A stretch of DNA of 64,000 bases from Brenneria izbisi (GTDB taxonomy: Bacteria; Pseudomonadota; Gammaproteobacteria; Enterobacterales; Enterobacteriaceae): assembly GCF_025840185.1 (NCBI RefSeq), contig NZ_JAMPJU010000003.1, forward strand, positions 186,001 to 250,000. The letters run 5' to 3'. Of the stretch, positions 46,605-57,071 are shown piece after piece (the first letter of the stretch is position 1; each line of letters opens with the position of its first letter). Position numbers and translations under genes: made by a program. A model generated the notes under the pieces. It had not been told where the DNA came from and searched no databases. It worked only from the letters and a program-made list of their open reading frames with translations.

Positions 46605-47465
46605 TTAGAAATTATAACCTACGACCAGATAGTAGCCCCAGCCAGTCGATTTCACTTCAAACGGACCTTTGCCGAAATTCAGTTCGGTTCCATCCGCCCA
46701 CTGTCCGCCGTTATGGAAATAACGGGCGACCACAGAGTAGTGCCAGTTATCATAACCCAGGGCCAGGATATGGCTGGAGGCGATCGAGTTACTGGTGCGA
46801 GAGCGGCCATCTTTATTGCGCAGGTCTGATCCAAAGTCAAAGTTAGTGAAACTGATGTAGGTCACATTACCCCCCCACAGACTGCCTAACGGATAGAAAT
46901 ATTTGACTTTAACGCGGTAGCCATCCCACTCGTTTTCGTTGCCGGCATCGTAGTTCTGCCACTGATATTTGGCATAGCCGTTCAGGGAGAGCGAGAGATC
47001 AGTGCCGGTATCAATATCGGTGCCGATACCCATGTACCAGGTGCTTTGGCGTGAGTCGCTATTGCGGCCCTGGTCATAGATAATGTTATTGGCGATATAC
47101 CACTCTTTAAATGGACCGAAACTGAGGTCGGTTCCTGTTAGTTTATCGATGGAAAAGCGTGGTTCTATTTCCACGAATAACGGCGAGCCTTTGTCCCAAA
47201 CGCCCCGGCTGTCTGTATTCCCACCGAAAAATTTGGGTATATCCGCATAACCGTAAAAATCGAACCAGTCTTTACGGGCAAACGCCTCATATTCCAGATA
47301 GGTGGTGTTATTTAATTGCGGCCCAAAGCGGGTGTGGTAGCTGCCCACCACATTGACACTCTGGTGCCACCAGTCGGAAAGGTATTCTGGTTTATTGGTG
47401 TCAGCGAGCGTTGGCGCGCTGTAGGATAAAGCGATTAAAGCACCAGCGGTGAGTGTTTTTTTCAT
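46605..47465 (-). CDS. tsx: Nucleoside-specific outer membrane channel Tsx
   Basis: 286 residues (E. coli 294). A signal peptide ([21 protein letters not shown], cleavage after about Ala21), then the characteristic [40 protein letters not shown] and [20 protein letters not shown]. The barrel ends in the outer membrane signature GYNF with terminal Phe. It admits nucleosides and deoxynucleosides. In E. coli tsx is far from nadC; here it lies between nadC and ampD. A CRP site lies upstream. Confidence 0.96.
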   Translation of the reverse strand: MKKTLTAGALIALSYSAPTLADTNKPEYLSDWWHQSVNVVGSYHTRFGPQLNNTTYLEYEAFARKDWFDFYGYADIPKFFGGNTDSRGVWDKGSPLFVEIEPRFSIDKLTGTDLSFGPFKEWYIANNIIYDQGRNSDSRQSTWYMGIGTDIDTGTDLSLSLNGYAKYQWQNYDAGNENEWDGYRVKVKYFYPLGSLWGGNVTYISFTNFDFGSDLRNKDGRSRTSNSIASSHILALGYDNWHYSVVARYFHNGGQWADGTELNFGKGPFEVKSTGWGYYLVVGYNF

Positions 47466-47607
47466 GTCGGTTAACCTGTGTTTAGCGGAACGCTGCGGCG
47501 GTGAGTGTTGTGAAATAAGTTTTTGTAATATCTAAAAAAATAGGATAAAGCTCCCGCGATTATTTTAAATAAAAATTGACGCTATGCACGGAGTCTGGTT
47601 CGCATAT

Positions 47608-47646
47608 TCACAATATTGCAATGATATTGTGATCCGCATCACAAAT
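47608..47646 (-). promoter_or_regulatory. CRP site and adjoining palindrome upstream of tsx
   Basis: TGTGATCCGCATCACA (47628-47643) has both perfect CRP half-sites with six-base spacing. It overlaps a second perfect palindrome, TCACAATAT / ATATTGTGA (47608-47632), whose 7-base centre TGCAATG resembles a CytR half-site. It is about 160 bases before tsx. E. coli tsx is under CRP and CytR. The rest of 47466-47894 is AT-rich with no gene seen. Confidence 0.8.
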
Positions 47647-47894
47647 ATAACTCTGTAAGTTTCTACACAAAGGAATTGGCCGTGATGATTATCTGAATGG
47701 TTTTTTATCTTTTAATGGATGGGAAATATCGAAAAAGCGGGCAGCGAAATAATAAAACCTTTTTGTATCCAATTGGTTAGGAATGATGTCAAGAAATATG
47801 GTACGCTGTTGGCAACGGCATTTTTGTTAAACGCAGATCCCATTTACCGCACCTTATTCAGCCCGGCAAACGACATAATGCGAGGTTAGCGCCG

Positions 47895-48461
47895 ATGCTT
47901 TTGGAAAATGGCTGGTTATCTGAAATAAAACATATACCTTCACCTCATTTTGATTGTCGCCCGAAGGCGGAAGCGCCTTCCCTGCTGGTGATTCATAATA
48001 TCAGTCTGCCGCCGGGCGAATTCGGCGGGCCTTATATTGATCAGTTATTTACTGCTACGCTCGATCCGTGCGCTCATCCTTATTTTGCTGATATCGCCCA
48101 TTTGCGTGTGTCGGCGCACTGTCTGATCCGTCGGGATGGGGAGGTGATTCAGTATGTTTCTTTTGACCAGCGAGCGTGGCATGCAGGGGTTTCCTGTTTT
48201 GCAGGCCGCGAGCGGTGTAACGATTTTTCAATCGGTGTCGAACTGGAAGGAACGGATACGCTACCTTTTACTACTGAGCAATATCATCAGTTGGCGGTGA
48301 TAACCCGGCTACTCGTCAGCGCTTACCCGATAACACCGTCCAGGATCACCGGTCACAGCCATATCGCCCCGGGGCGTAAAACCGATCCAGGCCCCGCTTT
48401 TGATTGGGATTACTACCATCGCCTGATTCACGAAGGCGGGAAAGAGAACGAGGGAGTATAA
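47895..48461 (+). CDS. ampD: 1,6-anhydro-MurNAc-L-alanine amidase AmpD
   Basis: 188 residues (E. coli 183). A cytoplasmic zinc amidase that recycles cell wall muropeptides and keeps AmpC induction low. The zinc ligands are at the E. coli positions: His34 (VIHNIS), His154 (TGHSHIAPG) and Asp164 (RKTDPG). The Glu-containing IGVELEGTD stretch is conserved. It is followed by ampE after four bases. Confidence 0.97.
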   Translation: MLLENGWLSEIKHIPSPHFDCRPKAEAPSLLVIHNISLPPGEFGGPYIDQLFTATLDPCAHPYFADIAHLRVSAHCLIRRDGEVIQYVSFDQRAWHAGVSCFAGRERCNDFSIGVELEGTDTLPFTTEQYHQLAVITRLLVSAYPITPSRITGHSHIAPGRKTDPGPAFDWDYYHRLIHEGGKENEGV

Positions 48462-48465
48462 AACG

Positions 48466-49320
48466 ATGACGCTGTTTACATTGTTGCTGGTTTTGGCGGG
48501 GGAGCGTCTGTTCAAACAGGGCGAACATTGGCAGATTGATCACCGTCTTGAAGTGGTGTTTCGCCGTTTGTCTTCGCCTTCGTTATTGCAGACTCTGTTT
48601 CTGACTTTTTGCTGTATGGCGAGCGTGGCGGTATTGCTATGGCTGGTAAGCGGCGTGCTGTTTGGTGTTGTTCTGCTATTGCTGTGGATTGTCATCAGCC
48701 TGATGTGTATCGGGGCGGGTGAAGTTCGCCAGCATTATCGGCGTTATCTTCAGGCGGCGCAGCGCGGTGAAAAAGATGCCAGCCAGCAATTGGCGACGGA
48801 GTTGGCTTTAATCCACGGATTGCCGCTAGGAACCGGGGAGACGGAACGTCTGAAGGAGTTACAGAACGCGTTGCTATGGATTAATTTCCGCTTTTATCTG
48901 GCACCGCTGTTCTGGTTTACGGTGGCCGGGCCTTATGGACCGGTCGCGTTGGCGGGTTATGCTTTTTTACGCGCCAGACAAACCTGGCTGGCGCGACATC
49001 ATACGCCGTTGGCGCGAGCGCAGTCCGGTGTCGATGCGTTGTTGCACTGGCTTGATTGGATCCCGGTACGTTTGGCGGGCGCGGCGTATGCTTTGTTGGG
49101 CCACGGTGAGAAGGCCTTGCCAGCCTGGTTTTCCTCGCTTGGCGATACCCGCAATTCGCAATATTGGGTGTTAACGCAACTGGCGCAGTTCTCTCTGGCG
49201 CGTGAGCCGCATATTGATCCGGTGGCAACGCCGAAGGCGGCTGTGGCATTGGCGAAAAAAGTGACCATGGTGCTGGTGGTTGTGGTGGCGCTACTGACGA
49301 TTTATGGCGCGCTGGTTTAA
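48466..49320 (+). CDS. ampE: Inner membrane protein AmpE
   Basis: 284 residues, as E. coli. N-terminus [20 protein letters not shown], about four membrane segments (for example [20 protein letters not shown]) and a final hydrophobic end. It is the partner of AmpD, with a suggested sensory role in beta-lactamase regulation; molecular function is unclear. No ampC or ampR is present in the window. Confidence 0.95.
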   Translation: MTLFTLLLVLAGERLFKQGEHWQIDHRLEVVFRRLSSPSLLQTLFLTFCCMASVAVLLWLVSGVLFGVVLLLLWIVISLMCIGAGEVRQHYRRYLQAAQRGEKDASQQLATELALIHGLPLGTGETERLKELQNALLWINFRFYLAPLFWFTVAGPYGPVALAGYAFLRARQTWLARHHTPLARAQSGVDALLHWLDWIPVRLAGAAYALLGHGEKALPAWFSSLGDTRNSQYWVLTQLAQFSLAREPHIDPVATPKAAVALAKKVTMVLVVVVALLTIYGALV

Positions 49321-49344
49321 ATCAGGCAACCGATATACAGCATG

Positions 49345-49378
49345 ACAAATGGCCGAAATTATCGGCCATTTGTTTATT
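49345..49378. terminator. Bidirectional terminator between ampE and aroP
   Basis: ACAAATGGCCGA, loop AATTA, TCGGCCATTTGT: a perfect 12-bp stem whose ends supply T-rich tails in both directions (TTTATTCT on the plus strand). It lies between convergent genes. Confidence 0.85.
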
Positions 49379-49392
49379 CTGTGGATGAAGTC

Positions 49393-50751
49393 TTAACGGG
49401 CGGTCTTCTTCTGCTTAAAGAAGTAGCCGAGACCCAAAATAATCAACCAGACCGGAATCAACAACACTGAAATCTGGATGCCGGGCGTCAGATACATAAT
49501 GACCAGTATGCCAGCCAGGAACAGCAGGCAGAGATAGTTGCCCAGCGGATAAAGCAATGCTTTAAATCTGGTGACAGTGCCTTCTCTGTCTTTTTGCGCC
49601 CGGAATTTCAGGTGCGCCAGACTGATCATCGCCCAGTTAATGACCAACGCAGAAACCACCAGCGCCATCAGTAACTCAAAAGCCTTGCCGGGGAGCAGAT
49701 AGTTGATCACAACACACAGTGCGGTCGCCAGCGCCGATACGCCGATCGCCACGACAGGCACGCCGCGCCCATCAACCGTTTGCAATACTTTGGGGCCATT
49801 GCCCTGTTTCGCCAAACCAAACAACATGCGGCTATTGCAATAAACGCAACTGTTATAGACCGATAACGCCGCAGTCAGTACCACGATGTTCAGTACGGTT
49901 GCCACCACATTGCTGTTCAGTTCGTGGAAGATCATGACAAACGGACTGCCGCCTTCGACCACTTTACCCCAGGGATAAAGCGACAGCAGGATGGTCAGTG
50001 AGCCGATATAAAAGATCAGAATACGGTAGATGACCTGATTGGTGGCGCGTGGAATGCTTTTTTCCGGGTTATCAGCTTCGGCCGCGGTGATCCCGACCAG
50101 TTCCAGTCCGCCAAATGAGAACATGATAACGGCCATCGCCATCACCAGCCCGGCGATGCCGTTCGGGAAAAAGCCGCCCTGCGCCCACAGGTTGGTTATC
50201 GTTGCTTCCGGGCCGCCAGAACCGCTAATCAGCAACCAGCTGCCGAACACGATCATGCCGATAATGGCCGCGACTTTGATGATGGCGAACCAGAATTCCA
50301 TTTCGCCGTAAACTTTGACGTTCGCCAGGTTGATCGCGTTAATGAGTAGAAAGAAAGCGGCGGCGGAGACCCAGGTCGGGATATCCGGCCACCAGTATTG
50401 TACATAGATGCCGACGGCGCTTAGTTCCGCCATGGCGACCAGCACATACAGCACCCAGTAGTTCCAGCCGGAGGCAAAACCGGCAAAATTGCCCCAGTAT
50501 TTATAGGCGAAGTGGCTGAAAGAACCGGCAACAGGCTCTTCCACCACCATTTCGCCAAGTTGACGCATAATAAGAAAAGCAATAAATCCGCCGATCGCAT
50601 AACCCAACAGTACCGATGGCCCAGCCATTTTGATTGTTTGCGCGATACCGAGAAAAAGCCCGGTTCCTACCGCGCCGCCTAAGGCGATCAACTGGATATG
50701 ACGATTTTTCAAGCCGCGCTTTAGCGTCCCGTCTTGTTGTTGGTCATCCAT
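49393..50751 (-). CDS. aroP: Aromatic amino acid permease AroP
   Basis: 452 residues from ATG 50751 (E. coli 457); the frame extends upstream to 50799, but similarity starts at KRGLKNRHIQLIALGGAVGT. An APC-family proton symporter with twelve membrane segments that imports Phe, Tyr and Trp. Conserved: EEPVAGSFSHFAYKYWGNFA, FSFGGLELVGITAAEADNPE, NSCVYCNSRMLFGLA. RBS AGAGG. The place between ampE and pdhR matches E. coli aroP, and a TyrR-like box lies upstream. Confidence 0.92.
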   Translation of the reverse strand: MDDQQQDGTLKRGLKNRHIQLIALGGAVGTGLFLGIAQTIKMAGPSVLLGYAIGGFIAFLIMRQLGEMVVEEPVAGSFSHFAYKYWGNFAGFASGWNYWVLYVLVAMAELSAVGIYVQYWWPDIPTWVSAAAFFLLINAINLANVKVYGEMEFWFAIIKVAAIIGMIVFGSWLLISGSGGPEATITNLWAQGGFFPNGIAGLVMAMAVIMFSFGGLELVGITAAEADNPEKSIPRATNQVIYRILIFYIGSLTILLSLYPWGKVVEGGSPFVMIFHELNSNVVATVLNIVVLTAALSVYNSCVYCNSRMLFGLAKQGNGPKVLQTVDGRGVPVVAIGVSALATALCVVINYLLPGKAFELLMALVVSALVINWAMISLAHLKFRAQKDREGTVTRFKALLYPLGNYLCLLFLAGILVIMYLTPGIQISVLLIPVWLIILGLGYFFKQKKTAR

Positions 50752-50821
50752 CAAATTTAATCCTCTGCCATGGCAAGCAAAACACGGATGCGGCAGCAAA
50801 ACGTGTTTTGCTTTACGTTTG

Positions 50822-50839
50822 TGTAATTTTATTTTTACG
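50822..50839 (-). promoter_or_regulatory. TyrR-like box upstream of aroP
   Basis: TGTAAT-N6-TTTACG matches the TyrR consensus TGTAAA-N6-TTTACA at 10 of 12 fixed positions. It is 71 bases upstream of aroP. E. coli aroP is repressed by TyrR with aromatic amino acids. Confidence 0.6.
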
Positions 50840-51340
50840 GTGAAATACCGGCTAATATCCTGCGGTATCTACCATTTGTCAGAGAATAGTGATATGCACG
50901 CCAAATTGCACTGATTTCTTTACGTATCAATAGATAAAAAGTTATCGCCATCAAGCTGGTGTGTATAAGAATTGCGGCTCACGTTTTACGAATATTTTAC
51001 AAAGCCATCGTCATTATTCTCTTTTTACCAGCGGGGTGAGGATCGCAGGTAAAAGGCACAATGAAAAAATGTTTTATCACAAAAAAAATAGAATAACAAT
51101 TCACAATAAGTGAATTTATATTTAATTATGTTGAAGGTTTAACGGTTCAGCAATGATTGCCTGGCGTTTCAAAAAAGTTAAAAAATTAATCAGGCGGATC
51201 AAGGGGAGTATCACTGGCGGGTTGTCACTTTGCCTCATATTGCTGGTGCGTTTGTTAAAATCTGGTGGGATTGGTGATTTTGCTCAACGTCCTTATGGAC
51301 AGAAGGTGAATACTTTGTTACTTTAGCGTCATGTTTTTGA
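50840..51340. other. AT-rich aroP-pdhR intergenic region
   Basis: No protein gene or RNA gene is recognisable in these 500 bases. They should hold the aroP promoter at the left and the pdhR promoter at the right; I could not place -10/-35 pairs with confidence. Confidence 0.6.
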
Positions 51341-51357
51341 AATTGGTATTACCAATT
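51341..51357. promoter_or_regulatory. PdhR operator
   Basis: AATTGGTATTACCAATT is a perfect palindrome containing ATTGGT-N3-ACCAAT, the PdhR consensus. It lies 33 bases before pdhR. PdhR represses its own operon until pyruvate releases it. Confidence 0.93.
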
Positions 51358-51389
51358 GACTCCGCGCCATTCGCAGAGAAGAATTCACC

Positions 51390-52154
51390 ATGGCATACAG
51401 CAAGATCCGTCAGCCTAAGCTGTCAGATGTGATTGAGCAGCAATTGGAGTTTCTGATCCTTGAGGGAACCTTGCGCCCCGGCGAAAAGCTCCCCCCGGAG
51501 CGCGAACTGGCAAAACAGTTCGATGTCTCCCGTCCTTCTCTGAGAGAAGCCATTCAACGCCTGGAAGCCAAAGGGTTACTTTTGCGCCGTCAGGGTGGTG
51601 GTACTTTCGTTCAAACCAATCTTTGGCAAAGCGTCAGCGATCCGCTGGCGGAACTACTGAGCACGCATCCCGAATCACAATTCGATCTGCTGGAAACCCG
51701 TCACGCTTTGGAAGGGATTGCCGCCTATTACGCGGCATTACGCGGTACGGAATCGGATCTGCAACGCATCCGGGATTGTCACGCCGTCATTCAGCAGGCC
51801 AGAGAGTCAGGAGATTTGAACGCGGAATCGGAAGCGGTGATGCAGTATCAGGTCGCGGTTACAGAGGCCACGCACAATGTGGTGTTGCTGCACTTGCTGC
51901 GCTGCATGGGACCGTTGCTGGAACAGAACGTAAGACAGAATTTTGAATTGCTCTATCTAAGCCGTGAAGTGCTGGCGCAGGTAAGCATTCATCGCGCTGG
52001 AATTTTTGAGGCGATTGTTGCCCGTGAACCAGAAAAGGCTCGCGAAGCATCACACCGCCATCTGGCGTTTATTGAGGAGGTATTGCTGGATCTTAACCGG
52101 GAACATAGTCGGCGTGAGCGATCGCTGCGTCGGCTCCAGCAACGCAAGGATTGA
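51390..52154 (+). CDS. pdhR: Pyruvate-responsive repressor PdhR (GntR/FadR family)
   Basis: 254 residues, as E. coli. The N-terminal winged helix has [20 protein letters not shown] followed by [20 protein letters not shown]; the C-terminal FCD domain (about 90-230) binds pyruvate. First gene of pdhR-aceE-aceF-lpd, with its operator directly upstream. Confidence 0.98.
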   Translation: MAYSKIRQPKLSDVIEQQLEFLILEGTLRPGEKLPPERELAKQFDVSRPSLREAIQRLEAKGLLLRRQGGGTFVQTNLWQSVSDPLAELLSTHPESQFDLLETRHALEGIAAYYAALRGTESDLQRIRDCHAVIQQARESGDLNAESEAVMQYQVAVTEATHNVVLLHLLRCMGPLLEQNVRQNFELLYLSREVLAQVSIHRAGIFEAIVAREPEKAREASHRHLAFIEEVLLDLNREHSRRERSLRRLQQRKD

Positions 52155-52197
52155 GCGTCCTGTTTCAGGGCTCTGAATGCGGTAACTATGACGATGG

Positions 52198-52250
52198 GCC
52201 TGTCTTCATGTGCTTTACTTATGAATAAGTCAGAGCACAAGAAGACAGGC
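52198..52250 (+). promoter_or_regulatory. Long stem-loop in the aceE leader
   Basis: Three nested stems stack in one hairpin: GCCTGTCTTC/GAAGACAGGC (10 bp, 52198-52207 with 52241-52250), GTGCT/AGCAC (52210-52214 with 52234-52238) and ACTTAT/ATAAGT (52217-52222 with 52225-52230). It ends 39 bases before the aceE start. No U-tract follows. It could set the pdhR:aceE mRNA ratio by processing or protection; that is inference. Confidence 0.75.
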
Positions 52251-52289
52251 TCCAATAAACCAACTTATTAGAGAAGATAAGGAACAACC

Positions 52290-54953
52290 ATGTCAGATCG
52301 TTTAAATAATGACGTGGATCCGATCGAAACCCGCGACTGGCTGCAGGCGATCGAATCGGTCATCCGTGAAGAGGGTGTTGAGCGTGCTCAGTATCTGATT
52401 GATCAGGTGCTGAGTGAAGCACGTAAAGGTGGTGTGAGCATTGCTGCCGGCAGTGCCGCACGTCTATACGTCAATACCATCGCAGTGGAAGACGAGCCGG
52501 AATACCCAGGTAATCTGGATCTGGAAAGACGTATTCGCTCAGCGATTCGCTGGAACGCGGTCATGACGGTTCTGCGTGCGTCGAAAAAAGATCTGGACCT
52601 GGGCGGCCACATGGCGTCTTTTCAGTCTTCCGCAACGTTCTATGAAGTGTGCTTCAACCACTTCTTCCGCGCACGTAATGCGCAGGACGGCGGCGATCTG
52701 GTTTACTTCCAGGGCCACATTTCTCCCGGCGTTTATGCCCGCGCTTTCCTTGAAGGTCGTTTGACTGAAGAGCAGATGAACAACTTCCGTCAGGAAGTGC
52801 ATGGCAAAGGCCTGTCTTCTTACCCGCATCCTAAATTGATGCCGGAATTCTGGCAGTTCCCGACCGTTTCCATGGGATTGGGGCCGATCGGCGCCATCTA
52901 TCAAGCTAAATTCCTGAAATATCTGGAGCATCGTGGTCTGAAGGATACGTCTAAACAAACCGTTTACGCTTTCCTGGGCGACGGTGAAATGGACGAACCG
53001 GAATCCAAGGGGGCTATCACCATCGCCACCCGTGAAAAACTGGATAATCTGGTGTTCGTGATCAACTGTAACCTGCAACGTCTGGATGGCCCGGTTACCG
53101 GTAATGGTAAAATCATTAACGAACTGGAAGGCATTTTCGGCGGCGCTGGTTGGGAAGTGATCAAGGTGATCTGGGGCGGACGTTGGGACGAACTGCTGCG
53201 TAAAGACACCAGCGGTAAACTGATCCAATTGATGAACGAAACCGTCGATGGCGACTACCAGACCTTCAAATCCAAAAATGGCGCGTATGTTCGTGAGCAC
53301 TTCTTCGGTAAATACCCGGAAACAGCGGCTCTGGTCAAAGACTGGACCGACGATCAGATTTGGTCATTGAACCGTGGTGGTCATGATCCGAAGAAAGTCT
53401 TTGCCGCACTGAAAAAAGCGCAGGAAACCAAAGACAAACCGGTCGTGATTCTTGCGCATACCATCAAAGGTTATGGTATGGGTGATGCCGCTGAGGGTAA
53501 AAACATCGCTCACCAGGTTAAGAAAATCAACATGGACGGCGTGCGTTACTTCCGCGATCGTTTCAATGTGCCGGTCAGCGATGAAAACATCGAAAAACTG
53601 CCGTATATCACTTTCGATAAAGACTCGGCGGAATACAAATACCTGCACGAACGTCGTCAGGCGCTGGAAGGTTACCTGCCAAGCCGTCAGCCGAACTTCA
53701 GTGAAAAACTGGAACTGCCGACGCTGGAAGATTTCAGCACCCTGCTGGAAGAGCAGAACAAAGAGATCTCCACCACTATCGCGTTTGTGCGTGTTCTGAA
53801 CGTGATGCTGAAGAACCAATCGATCAAAGATCGTCTGGTGCCGATCATCGCCGATGAAGCGCGTACCTTCGGTATGGAAGGTCTGTTCCGTCAGATTGGT
53901 ATTTACAGCCCGAACGGTCAGCAATATACCCCGCAGGACCGTGAGCAGGTTGCTTACTACAAAGAAGACAAGAAAGGTCAGATCCTGCAAGAAGGGATTA
54001 ACGAACTGGGCGCCGGTTCATCCTGGCTGGCGGCGGCGACGTCTTACAGCACCAACGATCTGCCGATGATCCCGTTCTACATTTACTACTCCATGTTCGG
54101 CTTCCAACGTATCGGCGATCTGTGCTGGGCGGCAGGCGACCAACAGGCGCGCGGTTTCCTGATCGGCGGTACGTCCGGTCGTACTACGCTGAACGGCGAA
54201 GGTTTGCAGCACGAAGATGGTCACAGCCATATTCAGTCCCTGACTATCCCGAACTGCATTTCCTACGATCCGGCCTATGCTTATGAAGTCGCTGTCATTA
54301 TGCATGACGGTTTGCATCGTATGTATGGCGAAGCGCAGGAGAACATTTACTACTACATCACCACGCTGAACGAAAACTACCATATGCCTGCGATGCCGCA
54401 AGGGGCGGAAGAGGGTATCCGCAAGGGTATTTACAAACTGGAAACGGTTGAAGGTGGCAAAGGTAAAGTGCAGTTGCTGGGTTCCGGCTCCATCCTGCGT
54501 CATGTGCGTGAAGCGGCGCAGATCCTGGCGAAAGACTACGGTATCGGTTCTGATGTGTTCAGCGTTACCTCCTTCACTGAACTGGCGCGCGATGGTCAGG
54601 ATTGTGAGCGCTGGAACATGCTGCACCCGACCGAAGAACCACGCGTACCTTATGTGGCTCAGGTTTTGAGCGATGCGCCAGCGGTAGCGTCAACCGATTA
54701 CATGAAGCTGTTTGCCGAGCAAATCCGTAACTTTATCCCGGCCAGCGATTATCGTGTTCTGGGTACTGACGGTTTCGGTCGTTCCGACAGCCGTGAGAAT
54801 TTGCGTCATCACTTCGAAGTGGATGCGTCTTACGTTGTGGTTGCGGCATTGGGTGAACTGGCTAAACGCGGTGAAATTGATAAGAAAGTGGTTGCCGACG
54901 CCATCACTAAATTCGAAATCGATGCAGATAAAGTCAACCCGCGTCTGGCATAA
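52290..54953 (+). CDS. aceE: Pyruvate dehydrogenase E1 component
   Basis: 887 residues, as E. coli. The homodimeric ThDP enzyme decarboxylates pyruvate and acetylates the lipoyl groups of AceF. The ThDP/magnesium motif [16 protein letters not shown] starts near residue 228 and ends in VFVINCN. The catalytic-region [20 protein letters not shown] and the C-terminal [19 protein letters not shown] are conserved. The N-terminal [20 protein letters not shown] binds AceF. Confidence 0.99.
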   Translation: MSDRLNNDVDPIETRDWLQAIESVIREEGVERAQYLIDQVLSEARKGGVSIAAGSAARLYVNTIAVEDEPEYPGNLDLERRIRSAIRWNAVMTVLRASKKDLDLGGHMASFQSSATFYEVCFNHFFRARNAQDGGDLVYFQGHISPGVYARAFLEGRLTEEQMNNFRQEVHGKGLSSYPHPKLMPEFWQFPTVSMGLGPIGAIYQAKFLKYLEHRGLKDTSKQTVYAFLGDGEMDEPESKGAITIATREKLDNLVFVINCNLQRLDGPVTGNGKIINELEGIFGGAGWEVIKVIWGGRWDELLRKDTSGKLIQLMNETVDGDYQTFKSKNGAYVREHFFGKYPETAALVKDWTDDQIWSLNRGGHDPKKVFAALKKAQETKDKPVVILAHTIKGYGMGDAAEGKNIAHQVKKINMDGVRYFRDRFNVPVSDENIEKLPYITFDKDSAEYKYLHERRQALEGYLPSRQPNFSEKLELPTLEDFSTLLEEQNKEISTTIAFVRVLNVMLKNQSIKDRLVPIIADEARTFGMEGLFRQIGIYSPNGQQYTPQDREQVAYYKEDKKGQILQEGINELGAGSSWLAAATSYSTNDLPMIPFYIYYSMFGFQRIGDLCWAAGDQQARGFLIGGTSGRTTLNGEGLQHEDGHSHIQSLTIPNCISYDPAYAYEVAVIMHDGLHRMYGEAQENIYYYITTLNENYHMPAMPQGAEEGIRKGIYKLETVEGGKGKVQLLGSGSILRHVREAAQILAKDYGIGSDVFSVTSFTELARDGQDCERWNMLHPTEEPRVPYVAQVLSDAPAVASTDYMKLFAEQIRNFIPASDYRVLGTDGFGRSDSRENLRHHFEVDASYVVVAALGELAKRGEIDKKVVADAITKFEIDADKVNPRLA

Positions 54954-54967
54954 GAGGTAAAGATTAC

Positions 54968-56857
54968 ATGGCTATCGAAATCAACGTACCGGATATCGGT
55001 GCAGATGAAGTTGAAGTCACCGAAGTGATGGTGAAGGTGGGCGATAAAGTCGAAGCTGAACAGTCGCTGATAACCGTAGAGGGCGACAAGGCTTCTATGG
55101 AAGTGCCTTCGCCGCAGGCCGGTGTGGTTAAAGAGATCAAAGTAGCGGTCGGCGACAAAGTGGAAACCGGCAAACTTATCATGATTTTCGATTCCGCCGA
55201 CGGCGCAGCCGATGCTGCGCCCGCCAAGGCGGAAGAGAAGCAGGAAGACGCCAAACCAGCCGCTGCCGCCAGCGCCAGCAAAGAGGTTGAAGTGCCGGAT
55301 ATCGGCGCGGATGAAGTTGAAGTCACCGAAGTGCTGGTCAACGTCGGCGACAGCGTTGAAGCCGAGCAATCCCTGATCACCGTAGAAGGTGATAAAGCGT
55401 CCATGGAAGTGCCGGCGCCGTTTGCCGGCACGGTTAAAGAAATCAAAATCAGCACCGGCGACAAAGTGAAAACCGGCTCGCTGATTATGGTCTTTGACGT
55501 GGCGGGCGCAGGTGGTTCAGCGCCGGTTAAAGCCGAAAGCAACACGGAAGCGGCGCCAGCCGCCGCCAGCGGCGCAGCGGCGGCGAAAGACGTCAATGTG
55601 CCGGATATCGGCGGCGACGAAGTTGAAGTCACGGAAGTGATGGTTAAAGTGGGCGATAAAATCGCCGCTGAACAATCACTGATTACCGTTGAAGGCGACA
55701 AGGCGTCCATGGAAGTCCCGGCGCCATTCGCCGGTACGGTGAAAGAAATCAAGATCAGTACCGGCGATAAAGTGAAAACCGGTTCGCTGATTATGGTCTT
55801 CGAGGTTGAAGGCGCGGCGCCTGCCGCTGCTTCGGCGCCGGCGGCCAAGCAGGAGTCTGCACCGGCCAGGAAAGAAGAAACCGCCGTCGCGCCTGCGGCG
55901 AAAGCGGAAAGCAAGGGCGAGTTTGCCGAGAATGATGCCTATGTGCACGCGACGCCGGTTATCCGACGTCTGGCGCGTGAATTCGGCGTGAATCTGGCAA
56001 AAGTGAAGGGCACCGGTCGTAAAGGCCGCATCCTGCGCGAAGACGTTCAGGCTTACGTGAAAGACGCGGTGAAACGTGCGGAGTCCGCGCCAGCGGCTAC
56101 CGGTGGCGGTCTGCCGGGCATGTTGCCATGGCCGAAAGTGGACTTCAGCAAGTTCGGTGAAGTTGAAGAGGTCGAACTGGGCCGCATCCAGAAAATTTCC
56201 GGTGCCAACCTGAGCCGTAACTGGGTAATGATCCCGCACGTTACGCACTTCGACAAAACGGATATCACCGATCTGGAAGCATTCCGTAAACAGCAGAATC
56301 TGGAAGCGGAGAAGAAAAAACTGGATGTGAAGATCACCCCGGTTGTTTTCATCATGAAAGCCGTTGCTTATGCGCTGGAGCAGATGCCGCGTTTCAACAG
56401 TTCGCTGTCCGAAGACGCTCAGAAACTGACGCTGAAGAAATACATCAATATCGGCGTGGCGGTGGATACCCCGAATGGTCTGGTGGTTCCCGTGTTCAAA
56501 GACGTGAACAAGAAAGGCATCATCGAGCTTTCTCGTGAACTGATGACGATCTCCAAAAAAGCCCGTGACGGTAAGTTGACCGCCGGCGAAATGCAAGGCG
56601 GATGCTTCACCATCTCCAGCATCGGCGGCCTGGGTACGACGCATTTCGCGCCGATTGTCAACGCGCCGGAAGTCGCTATCCTCGGTGTGTCCAAGTCCGC
56701 GATGGAACCCGTATGGAACGGTAAAGAGTTTACGCCGCGTCTGATGATGCCGATATCTCTGTCCTTCGACCACCGTGTCATTGACGGTGCTGATGGTGCG
56801 CGTTTTATTACCATCATCAACAACATGTTGTCTGACATTCGCCGTCTGGTGATGTAA
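54968..56857 (+). CDS. aceF: Pyruvate dehydrogenase E2, dihydrolipoamide acetyltransferase
   Basis: 629 residues (E. coli 630). Three tandem lipoyl domains, each with [10 protein letters not shown], place lipoyl-lysines at about 41, 143 and 245; Ala/Pro/Lys-rich linkers separate them. The peripheral-subunit-binding domain ([20 protein letters not shown]) is at about 328-365. The catalytic acetyltransferase domain ends with [14 protein letters not shown] (His602, Asp606). The second and third lipoyl repeats share an identical stretch from EVPAPFAGT to SLIMVF. It forms the core of the complex. Confidence 0.99.
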   Translation: MAIEINVPDIGADEVEVTEVMVKVGDKVEAEQSLITVEGDKASMEVPSPQAGVVKEIKVAVGDKVETGKLIMIFDSADGAADAAPAKAEEKQEDAKPAAAASASKEVEVPDIGADEVEVTEVLVNVGDSVEAEQSLITVEGDKASMEVPAPFAGTVKEIKISTGDKVKTGSLIMVFDVAGAGGSAPVKAESNTEAAPAAASGAAAAKDVNVPDIGGDEVEVTEVMVKVGDKIAAEQSLITVEGDKASMEVPAPFAGTVKEIKISTGDKVKTGSLIMVFEVEGAAPAAASAPAAKQESAPARKEETAVAPAAKAESKGEFAENDAYVHATPVIRRLAREFGVNLAKVKGTGRKGRILREDVQAYVKDAVKRAESAPAATGGGLPGMLPWPKVDFSKFGEVEEVELGRIQKISGANLSRNWVMIPHVTHFDKTDITDLEAFRKQQNLEAEKKKLDVKITPVVFIMKAVAYALEQMPRFNSSLSEDAQKLTLKKYINIGVAVDTPNGLVVPVFKDVNKKGIIELSRELMTISKKARDGKLTAGEMQGGCFTISSIGGLGTTHFAPIVNAPEVAILGVSKSAMEPVWNGKEFTPRLMMPISLSFDHRVIDGADGARFITIINNMLSDIRRLVM

Positions 56858-56860
56858 TCG

Positions 56861-56889
56861 AAAAGCCGGCCTGACGGTCGGCTTTTTTC
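56861..56889 (+). terminator. Terminator after aceF
   Basis: AAAAGCCGGCC, loop TGAC, GGTCGGCTTTTTTC: a ten-pair stem with one G-U pair and a U-tract, four bases after aceF. Partial termination here would separate aceEF from lpd, which has its own promoter in E. coli. The following 180 bases hold no gene. Confidence 0.88.
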
Positions 56890-57071
56890 TGGTAAGCTGT
56901 CGTTTGTTACAGCTATCCGTGATTAAGGACAAATCGTTAGTCGCTTATTGTTTCAAAAATGTTAACGGTTTTGTAAACTACGGCGACAAAGACACGTCCC
57001 GGTGGAAGAGGGCGTTGAGACTCAATAACAATGACGTCACAGACCCGCCGGAAATTAATTAAGAGGTCATG

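Noticed and set aside
54964-55914. 316-codon antisense ORF opposite aceF, rich in Ser/Thr/Ala/Pro
   Set aside because: A shadow of the repetitive lipoyl-domain and linker codons on the other strand; composition is an artefact of the Ala/Glu/Val-rich sense protein.
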